Source: Starkeya sp. ORNL1
GTDB taxonomy: Bacteria > Pseudomonadota > Alphaproteobacteria > Rhizobiales > Xanthobacteraceae
Length of the DNA: 64,000 nucleotides
NCBI RefSeq assembly: GCF_012971745.1
Contig: NZ_CP048834.1
Span: forward strand, 2,418,001-2,482,000
Direction: 5' to 3'
Shown: positions 50,683 to 59,414 of the stretch, one piece after another
How positions within the stretch are numbered: the stretch's first letter is position 1
How the letters are laid out: each line of letters opens with the position of its first letter
Translations under genes and position numbers: made by a program
Notes under the pieces: generated by a model
Database searches by the model: none
Told to the model about the DNA's origin: nothing
The model's input: only the letters and a program-made list of their open reading frames with translations

Positions 50683-52387
50683 GGCACCAGGCGTCCCCAT
50701 CACGCCGGCGAACCGTCTCTGGACCGGCGAGCGGCTGCTGGTCGCTCTCGTCCTTGCCTATGTGCTCTTCACCACGTTCTGGCCGCTGGCACGGCTGTTT
50801 TCCGCCGGGCTGCAATCCGGCGAGGACGGGGCTTTCCTCGGCGTGATGCGCGAGACGCTGGCGAACCGGGCGACCGGCCGCGCCTTGTGGAACTCGCTCA
50901 TCACCTCCGGCCTTTCCGCGCTGATTTCGGCGGTCCTCGGGGTCGCGCTCGCACTCGCCCTCAGCCTGCTCAGGCTGCGCACCCAGGCGGTGCTGGTGTT
51001 CCTGATCCTGACGCCGCTGATCGTGCCCTCGCAGACCATGGCGCTGGCGTGGATCGAGCTTTTCGGCTCCGGTTCGCCGGTTCTCGGCCCGCTCGGGCTG
51101 GCGCCCGCGCCGGGCACGGCCAATCCGCTCTATTCGGCCGGCGGTATCGCGCTGGTGATGGGCGTGGAGCACATGCCGCTGGTCTTCATCGCGACGCGCG
51201 CCGCCTTGCGCTCGGTACCGGCCGACCTGGTCGAGGCAGCGCGCATCCTCGGCATTCCCAACCGCCGGATCGGCACCGGCATCATCCTGCCGATCGCGCT
51301 GCCGTCGGTGCTGGCGGGCTCGCTGCTCGCCTTCACGGCGGCGATCGGCAATTTCGGCGTGCCCGCCCTGCTGGGCATTCCCGGCCGGGTGTCGGTGCTG
51401 ACCACTCTGATCTACCAGCGGCTCAACGGCTTCGGCGCTTCCGCGGCCGGACAGGTCGCGGTGCTGGCGATCCTCATGACCGCCATCGCCGCCGCAGCGC
51501 TCGTGCTGCGCCATGTCACGATGCGCCGCCTTTCCGCGCCGCTGCCGGCCGGCAAGCCGTTCGAGGCGACGCGCCGCGCGCCGGTGATCGAGGTGCTGAT
51601 CTGGGCGCTCGTGCTGCTGATCGCGATCGCCCCGTTGCTGGCGCTGACGATGACGGCGCTGCTTCCGGCCATCGGCGTGCGCTTCGGCCTCGACACGGTG
51701 AGCCTCGCCCAGTTCGCCCGCGTGCTCGGCAACGACGCAGTTCGCCGGGCCTTCGTCAATTCGCTTTTCCTGGCGGGTCTCTGCGCACTGATCTCGATGG
51801 TCGTCTCGGTACCCCTCGCCTATCTCGTCGTCCGGCGTCCGAACTGGCTCGTCAGGGCGATCGACGTGCTGGTGGAGGCGCCGTGGGTGGTGCCCGGTAC
51901 CGTCGTGGCGCTCGCAATGATCCTCGCCTTCCTCAAACCGCTGCCGCTGATCGGCGTATCGCTCTACGGCACCATGGCGATCCTGGTCGTCGCCTATCTC
52001 GCGCGGTTCCTGCCCTTGGTGTTGCGGCCGGTCACAGCGGCGGCGCAGACCGCGGACCCCGCGCTTGACGAGGCCGGCCGCATCGTCGGAGCGGGCCTGT
52101 GGAGGCGGTTGGCGTGGATTTTCCTCCCCCATGTCCTTCCTGCCGCCATCGCCGGCGCGATCCTCGTGCTCATGACGGCGCTGAACGAGCTGACGCTGTC
52201 GGCGCTGTTGTGGTCGTCGGGCAACGAGACCATCGGCGTCATGGTGTTCGCGCTGCAGTATGAGGGCAATTCAACGGCCGCCGCCGCGGTGGCGATGCTT
52301 TCCGCCGTGATGGTCTTCGCCATTTGCGGGCTGGCGAGCGCGTGCGCGCGCTGGCTCCCCGACAATGTGCTGCCGTGGCGGCGATGA
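50672..52387 (+). CDS. double-length ABC permease
   Basis: A 571-residue permease with two fused modules, each with six helices and an EAA loop (LVEAARILGIPNRRIGTGIILPIALPS; LDEAGRIVGAGLWRRLAWIFLPHVLPA). This duplicated form goes with FbpB/PhnU-type importers, so one chain supplies the whole channel. ATG 50672 lies inside the 3' end of the binding-protein gene, ensuring coupled translation. Confidence 0.87.
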   Translation: MAAEAPGVPITPANRLWTGERLLVALVLAYVLFTTFWPLARLFSAGLQSGEDGAFLGVMRETLANRATGRALWNSLITSGLSALISAVLGVALALALSLLRLRTQAVLVFLILTPLIVPSQTMALAWIELFGSGSPVLGPLGLAPAPGTANPLYSAGGIALVMGVEHMPLVFIATRAALRSVPADLVEAARILGIPNRRIGTGIILPIALPSVLAGSLLAFTAAIGNFGVPALLGIPGRVSVLTTLIYQRLNGFGASAAGQVAVLAILMTAIAAAALVLRHVTMRRLSAPLPAGKPFEATRRAPVIEVLIWALVLLIAIAPLLALTMTALLPAIGVRFGLDTVSLAQFARVLGNDAVRRAFVNSLFLAGLCALISMVVSVPLAYLVVRRPNWLVRAIDVLVEAPWVVPGTVVALAMILAFLKPLPLIGVSLYGTMAILVVAYLARFLPLVLRPVTAAAQTADPALDEAGRIVGAGLWRRLAWIFLPHVLPAAIAGAILVLMTALNELTLSALLWSSGNETIGVMVFALQYEGNSTAAAAVAMLSAVMVFAICGLASACARWLPDNVLPWRR

Positions 52388-52868
52388 ATCGAGGCGATGC
52401 CCGCACCGGTACGCGGGACGGCCATTGACGCTGCCGGCGGCAGGGCCTTCGGCGAACCCGACGCTGCAGTGAAAAAGCCGATCACGAGCGGCGGGCAGGC
52501 CGTCAATGGGCGGTAGCCAGATCCGCCTCCTCGTTAATCGGCGCCAGTCTCATCACCAATGCGCGATCTTGTGCAAAATCCGCCGAGGCCCTAATCGTCG
52601 CCGGATGACGAAGCGACGGCAGGTCAGCGTCGGGTTCATATCAATTTTAATTTCGACATAAATCATCCTGTAAAATCAAAATAGAACTATTCAACACAAT
52701 TCATTCGCAGCTTCTGCGTCCAACAAAGATAATTACAAAATCCTCAACATTTTCGATTCGTCTCATCTGGCGCGAAGATTTTTACATATTGACGAGACGT
52801 CACACTAATAGCTACCTTGCATCGCAACATACTGAGAATTTACCTTCTGCGTAAGCAACTCTAAGCGT
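52388..52868. other. AT-rich intergenic region at islet border
   Basis: 481 bp without a gene. GC drops sharply after about 52600, with A/T-rich tracts (TTTTAATTTC, ATAAATCATC, AAAATCAAAATAG) up to the aminotransferase start. It marks the left edge of a lower-GC insertion and holds the promoter for the two genes that follow. Confidence 0.6.
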
Positions 52869-54014
52869 GTGTGCTATACATTGAAAATACCGTTGATTAA
52901 TCCCGATCTGCCACGCATCGATCAGGTCAAAGACTCCTTCGACGAAATTTTGAGAAACGGGAAGATCACAAATTTCGGAAAATTTGTGAGGGATTTCGAA
53001 GCAAAGACGCATGAATACCTGGGCGTTGAAACGGTCTCCCTCTCATCTGGTACGGTCAGCCTCATTTTCGGGCTGCAGGCGCTGGGACTTCAGCCCGGAG
53101 AGAAAGTGATTATTCCGAGCTTCTCATTCGTCGCGACGGCCCAGGCGGTACTTTATGCCGGCGGCATTCCGATATTTGCCGAAGTCGAAGATGATCTGAA
53201 TGTTTCCATAGATGACGTCGAACGTCTGCTTTCCGAGCATGACGATGTCGGAGCCGTTATCGCCGTTCATATGTATGGGCTTCCGGCGAAGGCGTCGGAT
53301 CTCGAAAGAATAGTCTCCGCCGCGTCGGAACGTAGAAACAAGAAAATTTCCCTGATCTTTGACGCTGCGCACGCATTTGGCTCCGCGCAGGATGGCCGCA
53401 GGGTTGGCTCGTTCGGCGATATGGAGGTCTTTTCACTCTCCGCGACCAAGGTATTGGTAGCCGTTGAGGGCGGATTGGTTGCGACAAAGCATCCGGCGAC
53501 CGCAAATCGGATTCGCAACATGCGAAATTATGGAATTTCATCGAACTATAACGCTCACTTTTCCGGAGTTAATGGGAAAATGAGTGAATTCCACGCCATT
53601 ATTGGACTACACAATATTCAACACATTGACGAATTACTCGAGATTCGCCAGGTAAAAGCACGTAACTTCCGGAAAATTATAGCCGAAAATACGCAATTCG
53701 GGTTGATCGAATGGCCGGAAGACACCATTCACACCATCAAGGATTTCACGGTCCTTGTTCCCGAGGAAAGCGACCCCGGCTATCGCGATCGCCTCACGCG
53801 CTATCTCGGCGACAACGGGATCGAGACACGGTCTTACTTCTACCCGCCGATTCATGAGCAGGAATATTTCAAGACCTTCTCAACGCGAAAACTTCCCCAA
53901 ACTGAATCCTTATCGCGAAGAGTTTTGACCCTTCCTTTCTATACGAGCATTACCGACGAGCAAATGGGCTACGTAACTGAACACTTATGCCATTTTGAGC
54001 GTGAATTGTCATGA
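52869..54014 (+). CDS. DegT/DnrJ/EryC1/StrS-family PLP aminotransferase
   Basis: A 381-residue sugar aminotransferase. It has SLSSGTVSLIFGLQALGLQPGEKVI near 60-85, the PLP phosphate site, IFDAAHAFGSAQDG (PLP-binding Asp) and the catalytic lysine in FSLSATKVLVAVEGG. It would aminate a nucleotide-linked keto-sugar for surface polysaccharide. GTG 52869 opens the frame, but without a clear ribosome site; TTG 52881 is an alternative. Codon use is less GC-biased than in the neighbours. It overlaps the epimerase gene by ATGA. Confidence 0.85.
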   Translation: MCYTLKIPLINPDLPRIDQVKDSFDEILRNGKITNFGKFVRDFEAKTHEYLGVETVSLSSGTVSLIFGLQALGLQPGEKVIIPSFSFVATAQAVLYAGGIPIFAEVEDDLNVSIDDVERLLSEHDDVGAVIAVHMYGLPAKASDLERIVSAASERRNKKISLIFDAAHAFGSAQDGRRVGSFGDMEVFSLSATKVLVAVEGGLVATKHPATANRIRNMRNYGISSNYNAHFSGVNGKMSEFHAIIGLHNIQHIDELLEIRQVKARNFRKIIAENTQFGLIEWPEDTIHTIKDFTVLVPEESDPGYRDRLTRYLGDNGIETRSYFYPPIHEQEYFKTFSTRKLPQTESLSRRVLTLPFYTSITDEQMGYVTEHLCHFERELS

Positions 54015-55003
54015 ATATACTCGTAACAGGCGGGGCAGGATATCTCGGCTCTGTCCTTGTTCCCAATTTATTGATGCGCGGTCACAACGTTCGCGTCATT
54101 GACATCGGGTACTTCGGCCTCAGCCATTTGCGTGGATTAACGTCGCAAATGGAGTTGATTGGCAGTGATCTCACACGCATAAACTCCGATAAGAAGTTTC
54201 TTGAGGATCTCCTTGATAAGCAAGACTGCATCATCCATCTTGCTGCCCTGTCCAATGACCCTTCGGCAGAGGCATATCCGAGCCTGACCTATGCTTTGAA
54301 TTTTTATACGACATCGATTCTTGCCAAAGCCGCGAGGGATCGAGGTATCCGCTTCGTATTTGCCTCTTCCTGCTCGGTTTATGGCGAAAATGACGGCGAA
54401 CTCATTGAAACGTCGTCTGTAAACCCACGGACGATATACGCGCAGTCGAAGTACGATGCGGAGAATGAATTGCTCCGCCTGGCGTCCGCATCATGGCGGC
54501 CGGTGATCCTGAGATGCGGCACCCTGTTCGGCTTCTCCCGGCGCATGCGCTTCGACCTCGTCGTCAATGTTTTCAGCCTCTACAGCACGCTTCATAACCG
54601 GATCAGGGTTTTTGGCGACGGGCTTCAATGGCGCCCGTTTCTCAGCGTCCAGGACTGCGCGCGCGCCTTCATGCTCACTGCGGAGACGAAAAATCTCTCC
54701 TTCATGATCTATAATGTCGCGAACGAGAATCTGCGGATTTCCGAGGTCGCGAATACATTCAAGCGCATCAACCCATCCTTGCAGGTTACCTACGTTCCGA
54801 CCCAGGACCCGGATCAGCGCGACTACAGGGTTTCGGCGAAACGCATCGCCGATGAAGGGTTTTACCCCCACCTCAAGGTCGAGGCCGGCGCCAAGCGCGT
54901 TGCCAGCGCCATAACGCAAGGATTGATCAACGATCCGGAATCAAGCCGCCATAACAATCTGAAATGGCTAAGAGAACTGAATACGAAAGCCGAAGCTCTC
55001 TGA
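54011..55003 (+). CDS. NAD-dependent epimerase/dehydratase (extended SDR)
   Basis: A 330-residue extended SDR. The N-terminal TGGAGYLG is the NAD motif, then HLAALSNDPSAE, ASSCSVYGEND and the catalytic YAQSKYDAE (YxxxK), with later VFGDGLQWRPFLSVQDCARA. It most likely epimerises, reduces or dehydrates a nucleotide sugar together with the aminotransferase overlapping its start. The two genes lie alone, so the rest of the pathway must be elsewhere. Confidence 0.85.
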   Translation: MNILVTGGAGYLGSVLVPNLLMRGHNVRVIDIGYFGLSHLRGLTSQMELIGSDLTRINSDKKFLEDLLDKQDCIIHLAALSNDPSAEAYPSLTYALNFYTTSILAKAARDRGIRFVFASSCSVYGENDGELIETSSVNPRTIYAQSKYDAENELLRLASASWRPVILRCGTLFGFSRRMRFDLVVNVFSLYSTLHNRIRVFGDGLQWRPFLSVQDCARAFMLTAETKNLSFMIYNVANENLRISEVANTFKRINPSLQVTYVPTQDPDQRDYRVSAKRIADEGFYPHLKVEAGAKRVASAITQGLINDPESSRHNNLKWLRELNTKAEAL

Positions 55004-55074
55004 ATGCCCGGCGGCGCTACGGGTAGAAGCCTGACATGAGTAGGCGCCGTCCCTCGGTAATCCACGCGACGTAA

Positions 55075-55205
55075 TACAATCGGCGCTCCCGCTACGGTGG
55101 GATGGAGGCGTCCGACGCTCGCAAGCTGAAGACGATCGAGGGACGAGAACCCAAGCTCGAGAAACTCCTGGCGGAGTCGATGCTGGACGTCGCCCACGCT
55201 GCGCG
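55075..55205 (+). pseudogene. IS3-family transposase OrfA remnant
   Basis: Reads SRYGGMEASDARKLKTIEGR and then EPKLEKLLAESMLDV, matching the coiled-coil C-terminal part of IS3-type OrfA (usual form YGGMEVSDAKRLKxLExEN...LKKLLAE). Both the N-terminal HTH and OrfB are missing, and the frame runs on into unrelated sequence up to 55494. Confidence 0.7.
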
Positions 55206-55549
55206 AGGCTCTCGGAATGAATTCATGGCCCTCCCGGCCGGCGCAAGGATCAGCGGCGTTCTGATCGTTCCGGCCTGCATAGTTGCATCCGGTCTCGCGA
55301 GTGAGCCGGTGTTGCGGCCAGGCCAAGACGAGATCCGCGCGCGGCCCCTCCCGAATGATCCCTTGATGTTGTCGCGCACCCGGCACGATGCAAACGTGCA
55401 ACCGTTGCCTTCAGGGAGCCGAGATCATTGCGGAGGAGCCGGACGCTGGGCTCCACCCTCGGAAGCGCCCCTGTCAGCGAGTGCGCCGCCCTGATGCGGC
55501 CCTGTCGGATTTTTCAGATACCGCTATCGACCTAGGTCTTTGAGATAAT
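55206..55549. other. gene-poor stretch before tRNA-Arg
   Basis: 344 bp with no gene that I can support. Open frames on both strands lack ribosome sites. The position between an IS3 relic and a tRNA gene suggests remains of an old insertion. Confidence 0.4.
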
Positions 55550-55626
55550 TGGCGCGCCCGAAGAGATTCGAACTCCTGACCCCCAGATTCGTAGTCTGGT
55601 GCTCTATCCAGCTGAGCTACGGGCGC
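55550..55626 (-). tRNA. tRNA-Arg(ACG)
   Basis: 77 nt including an encoded CCA. Acceptor stem GCGCCCG pairs with CGGGCGC, the D-arm has AGCTCAGCTGGATAGAGCA, the anticodon stem CCAGA/TCTGG frames the loop CTACGAA with anticodon ACG, and the T-loop is GTTCGAATC. It reads away from the IS3 relic, whose side therefore faces the tRNA 3' end, the usual integration point. Confidence 0.95.
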
Positions 55627-55717
55627 TCTTTGCAGTCGCCGTGGCGGCGATGCGGCGGGGGTGAACCCCGCGAGGCCCGTCAGCTACCCCGTTTCGCCGA
55701 GCAATGCAATATCCCCG

Positions 55718-56998
55718 TCAGCGTATCTCGAAGGGAAGATTTGCCGTCGCCGCCGCCCCGCGCCCATCGCGCAACTCAATGAAGATGCGGTAGCGGCCCG
55801 GCGGCAGCGCGCCCACACTGGCCCCGGTGAGCCCTGATTTGTCCACAGAAGCGGGGAATGAGCGCGGGCGCTCCTCGGCGTCGCCACCGACGCTACGCAC
55901 CGTGCTCTCCGCCATGATCTCCCAGCGCGCATCCAGCGGATCGCCATCCGGATCGTTCGCGCTCAGCAGCACCGAGCCGCCCTGCCCGGCCGGCCAGGAG
56001 GCAAACGGCGCGTTCGGATCATGGGCGAAACGCAGCTCGGCAATGCGCGGCGCGTGGTTGCCGCCCGGCGTAGCGCCGCCCCAGTTTTCCGCCATCGCCT
56101 CCGCGGTCTCGGTCCATTCGCCGGTGGCTAGGCGCAGGCTGTGATAGGAGGGCGTCACTTCCTGCTTCTGCCCCCAGAGAAACACCAGCGTGCCGATATC
56201 GGCATCGCCCAGCGCCTTCAGATAGCGGCGGAACTCGATGGCCTTCTGGGTCGAGGTCAGCTCGTAGGGCGCGCCCCAGGGCGTGGTCGCGGCCTGCCAG
56301 TGGCCGCGCGCGCCCATCTCGGTGATGACGATCGGCCCCAGCCAGCCCTGCTCCCGCGCCCGGCTGCCGACGCTGTAGAGCCCGTCGCCATAGGCATTGA
56401 CGCCGAGCACATCGATGTGCGGCGCCAGTTCCTTCACCTTGCGGGCCTTGTCATTGCCGACCTCGGCGACGACGGCCATGGTGGGATGGGCGGGATCGAG
56501 AGCCTTCACCCGCCTGGCCGCCGCCTCGATGGCCGGCCAGATTAGCGTGTCGTCGCTGATGTCGACCTCCACCTCGTTGCCGATGCCCCACATCAGCAGC
56601 GCCGGATGGTCGCGGTATTTCCCGACGATGGCGGAGATCTCGGCGAGCTGGCGCTCGACGAAGGCACGGTCCTTGTAATCCGCGCCGAGCCGGGGGTGGC
56701 CGAGCCACAGCCCGGCAATCACCTTCAGCCCGGCCCGCTCGGCGGCGTCCAGCGCCGGGCCGGGATCGCCGCCATAGGTGCGGACCGTGGTGCCGCCGAG
56801 TTGCTTCAGCTCGATGAGCGGCCCGTCGCCGGCTGCGCCGCGCACCGGGAACGTCTTGCCGTCGACGATCACCCGGTCGCCTGAGATCGAGACGTTGGAG
56901 GCGGCGGCGGAGGCGATGGCACACGCGCTCACGAGACACGCGCCAAGAGCGGCGGCGACGAGGATCCGCCGAAATATTCCCGGAATTGCATCAGCCAT
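55718..56998 (-). CDS. glycoside-hydrolase-like (GH2/GH5 TIM-barrel) exported protein
   Basis: A 426-residue protein with a signal peptide (about 1-32, ILVAAALGACLVSACAIASA; the LVSAC could also be a lipobox). The TIM-barrel domain (35-320) has the acid/base in WGIGNEVEV and the nucleophile in ITEMGARG, the two Glu residues of clan GH-A. The last 110 residues form an Ig-like domain (APRIAELRFAHDPNAP; GGSVLLSANDPDGDPLDARW). The substrate is unknown; a role in glucan processing is inferred. It overlaps the histidine kinase stop by 8 bp. Confidence 0.78.
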   Translation of the reverse strand: MADAIPGIFRRILVAAALGACLVSACAIASAAASNVSISGDRVIVDGKTFPVRGAAGDGPLIELKQLGGTTVRTYGGDPGPALDAAERAGLKVIAGLWLGHPRLGADYKDRAFVERQLAEISAIVGKYRDHPALLMWGIGNEVEVDISDDTLIWPAIEAAARRVKALDPAHPTMAVVAEVGNDKARKVKELAPHIDVLGVNAYGDGLYSVGSRAREQGWLGPIVITEMGARGHWQAATTPWGAPYELTSTQKAIEFRRYLKALGDADIGTLVFLWGQKQEVTPSYHSLRLATGEWTETAEAMAENWGGATPGGNHAPRIAELRFAHDPNAPFASWPAGQGGSVLLSANDPDGDPLDARWEIMAESTVRSVGGDAEERPRSFPASVDKSGLTGASVGALPPGRYRIFIELRDGRGAAATANLPFEIR

Positions 56999-58532
56999 GC
57001 GCGCGTCGCATGCGGCGGGCTTCGAGGTCCACCGGCCGGTCCGGCACGGTGAGCTGGAAGGTGGCGCCGATGGTGCCGGTCACCAGCCTTATGTCGCCGC
57101 CATGGGCGCGCATCAGCTCAGCGGCGATGGCGAGGCCGAGCCCGGTGCCGCCGCGACGGGTGGAGCCGTGGAACGGCTCGAACAGATGCGCCTGCGCCCG
57201 CTCCGGCACGCCCGGCCCGGTATCGGCCACCTCGATCACCACGGTGGCGCCCTCGCGCCGGCCGGTGACGCGGATCTGGTCGCGGTCGGGGTCGTTCGGT
57301 GCCCGCGCCGCCAGCGCCTCGCCGGCATTGCGGCTGAGGTTCAGCAGCACGCGGAACAGCTGGTCGGGATCGGCATCGACCGTCAGGCCGCGCTCCACCG
57401 ATTCGACGAAGCGGATGGTGGGGGCGTCCGGCGTCTCCTGCCCGGCCTCGCTGAGGCCCAGCGTGTCGCGCACGTCGCGCACCAGGCTCGCGACCTCGAC
57501 CATGCGGCGCTCCGGCGGCGGCTCCTGGGCGCGGCCATAGGCCAGCGTGTGCTCGCAATAGGCGATGGCGCGGTCGAGCGCGACGACCAGCTTCGGCGCG
57601 AAGCGCTGCACCGCAGGGTCGCGTATGGCGGCGAGGCGGTCGGAGATCAGCTGCACCGAGGAGAGCAGATTGCGCAGGTCGTGATTGATCTTCGACACGG
57701 CGAGGCCGAGCGCGGCGAGGTGGTTCTTCTGCTGCAGCGTATCGGCGATCTGGCTCTGCATGACGACGAATTCGCGCTCGGCCTGGCCGATCTCGTCGAG
57801 CCGTCGCGGCTCTTCCGGCGGCACCGGCGAGCTCTCCGGGCTTTCGCGGAAGGCGATCATGCGCTGGGTGAGCCGGCGCATCGGGCGCACGAACATCATG
57901 GCGAGACCGAAATAGACCAATGCCGCGGTAAGCGCGGAGATCGCCAGCGAGACCAGCAGGATGTTGCGCGAGAATTGCAGCATCGCCTTTCGCAGCGGTG
58001 TCTCGTTGATCACGATCTCGACGAAGCCGCCGCCGCGCGGCGGGGTGCCGACGGCGCGGATGATGCGGCCGTCGCCGGCGAACAGCGTGTCGAATGCCTC
58101 GGACACCGCGGTGAGCGGGCCGATGTCACGCAGATCGGTATGGTGCGAAACGTCCGGCGGCATGTCGGAGCTGGCGAGCAGCCGGCGGGTATTGTCGCGC
58201 TTCAGGGCGACGGTAATGGCGCCGACGCTGTGCAGCAGTTCGCGGGTGAGCTGTGGCGAGACCATGCCGTCGGGTGCGGCATCGAGCACGAGGGCCGCGG
58301 TGCGGGCGCCGGCGAGGCGGTCGGAGATCCAGTTCAGGCGATAGACGGCAATGGAGGGCACATAGATCATCACCTCAGCCAGCAGCACGAAGGCGAGGGT
58401 GAAGAGCAGCAGTTTGCCGGACAGGCCAATATGCGGCAGGCGGCGCTTGCGCACGCGCGGCGCCCCCTCCGGCGGCGGGTCGCCCGCCGGGAAGGATTCG
58501 GTCCGGTTCACAGGTTCCGAACGGGCGTCCAT
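56991..58532 (-). CDS. sensor histidine kinase
   Basis: A 514-residue membrane kinase. Two transmembrane segments (about 38-58 and 195-215) flank a periplasmic sensor of about 130 residues, then a HAMP-like linker, the H-box SKINHDLRNLL, and ATPase motifs N (NLSRNAGEAL), G1 (VADTGPGVP) and G2 (GGTGLGLAIA). The start is ATG 58532. No response regulator is adjacent, so its partner is elsewhere. It is in one operon with the downstream glycosidase-like gene, perhaps sensing the cell envelope. Confidence 0.9.
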   Translation of the reverse strand: MDARSEPVNRTESFPAGDPPPEGAPRVRKRRLPHIGLSGKLLLFTLAFVLLAEVMIYVPSIAVYRLNWISDRLAGARTAALVLDAAPDGMVSPQLTRELLHSVGAITVALKRDNTRRLLASSDMPPDVSHHTDLRDIGPLTAVSEAFDTLFAGDGRIIRAVGTPPRGGGFVEIVINETPLRKAMLQFSRNILLVSLAISALTAALVYFGLAMMFVRPMRRLTQRMIAFRESPESSPVPPEEPRRLDEIGQAEREFVVMQSQIADTLQQKNHLAALGLAVSKINHDLRNLLSSVQLISDRLAAIRDPAVQRFAPKLVVALDRAIAYCEHTLAYGRAQEPPPERRMVEVASLVRDVRDTLGLSEAGQETPDAPTIRFVESVERGLTVDADPDQLFRVLLNLSRNAGEALAARAPNDPDRDQIRVTGRREGATVVIEVADTGPGVPERAQAHLFEPFHGSTRRGGTGLGLAIAAELMRAHGGDIRLVTGTIGATFQLTVPDRPVDLEARRMRRAHG

Positions 58533-58838
58533 CTCACCACTACCTAGGCGCCCGCAACGCGGTTCGCCATATCGTGATCGGTGAGGTCGCACATTTTATT
58601 GGCGCGAGCGTGGCGGACGTGCAGGAACGGCCTGCCCGAGCACCCTCTTCGTTCATGTCCGCGGGATGACGGAACGATTGACTTGGCGCCACCCCACCCC
58701 TATAAGCCCGCCAACCTCGGACGCTCGGCGACCGGGTTGCCCCCCGCTTTTGCGTAGGCGCGTCGCGAGAAATCGCGGAGCCCGCGCGTCGAAAGGGCAG
58801 CCGGCCCAGGCGGAACAAACAACTGCGGAGACTGACCC

Positions 58839-58973
58839 GTGAAGCGCACTTATCAACCCAGCAAGCTCGTGCGCAAGCGTCGCCACGGCTTCCGTGCGCG
58901 CATGGCGACCCGTAACGGCCGCAAGATCATCGCCGCCCGTCGGTCGCACGGCCGCAAGCGCCTGTCCGCCTGA
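58839..58973 (+). CDS. rpmH: 50S ribosomal protein L34
   Basis: 44 residues: starts (G)TG-coded [20 protein letters not shown] and ends [18 protein letters not shown], the complete L34. The GTG start at 58839 follows GCGGAG. It is the first gene of the conserved rpmH-rnpA-yidC block, 48 bp before rnpA. Confidence 0.97.
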   Translation: MKRTYQPSKLVRKRRHGFRARMATRNGRKIIAARRSHGRKRLSA

Positions 58974-59021
58974 TCTCGACGGAGCGCGCTCGCCACCCCA
59001 GCCTGAGGAGCGGCGCCTACC

Positions 59022-59414
59022 ATGGACCGGCTCGTCAAGCGCAAGGACTTCCTCGCCGCCGCTGCGGCGCTGCGGGCGAACTCCGGTCCGATGCTGCTGC
59101 AAGCCCGCGAACGCGGTGACAATGGCAGCCTGCGCATCGGCCTCACGGTTTCCAAGAAGCAGGGCAATGCGGTGGAGCGTAACCGCATCCGCCGCCGGCT
59201 GCGCGCCGCGGTGCGCGACGCCCTGCCGCGTGCCGGCCGCCCCGGTTTCGATTATGTGATCGTCGCCCGGCGGGCCGTCATAAGCGCGCGCTTCGCCGAC
59301 CTTATACGCGACCTGGAACGGGGAATCGCCCGCCTGCACGCAGGCGGCCGGCACAAGCGGGAGGCCGCCCCCAGCCGCCCGCGCGCCGACGGAGTAGCTG
59401 CGCATGACGAGTGA
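59022..59414 (+). CDS. rnpA: ribonuclease P protein component
   Basis: A 130-residue basic protein. The RNR-like signature KKQGNAVERNRIRRRLRAA (about 45-63) and the closing VIVARRAV are the RnpA hallmarks. It supports RNase P RNA in maturing tRNA 5' ends. The C-terminus extends about 15 residues beyond the E. coli form and overlaps the yidC start by 11 bp. Confidence 0.95.
   Translation: MDRLVKRKDFLAAAAALRANSGPMLLQARERGDNGSLRIGLTVSKKQGNAVERNRIRRRLRAAVRDALPRAGRPGFDYVIVARRAVISARFADLIRDLERGIARLHAGGRHKREAAPSRPRADGVAAHDE

Noticed and set aside
55102..55494. 130-codon ORF as an intact gene
   Set aside because: Only the first third or so resembles IS3 OrfA; the rest is unrelated sequence read through to a chance stop.
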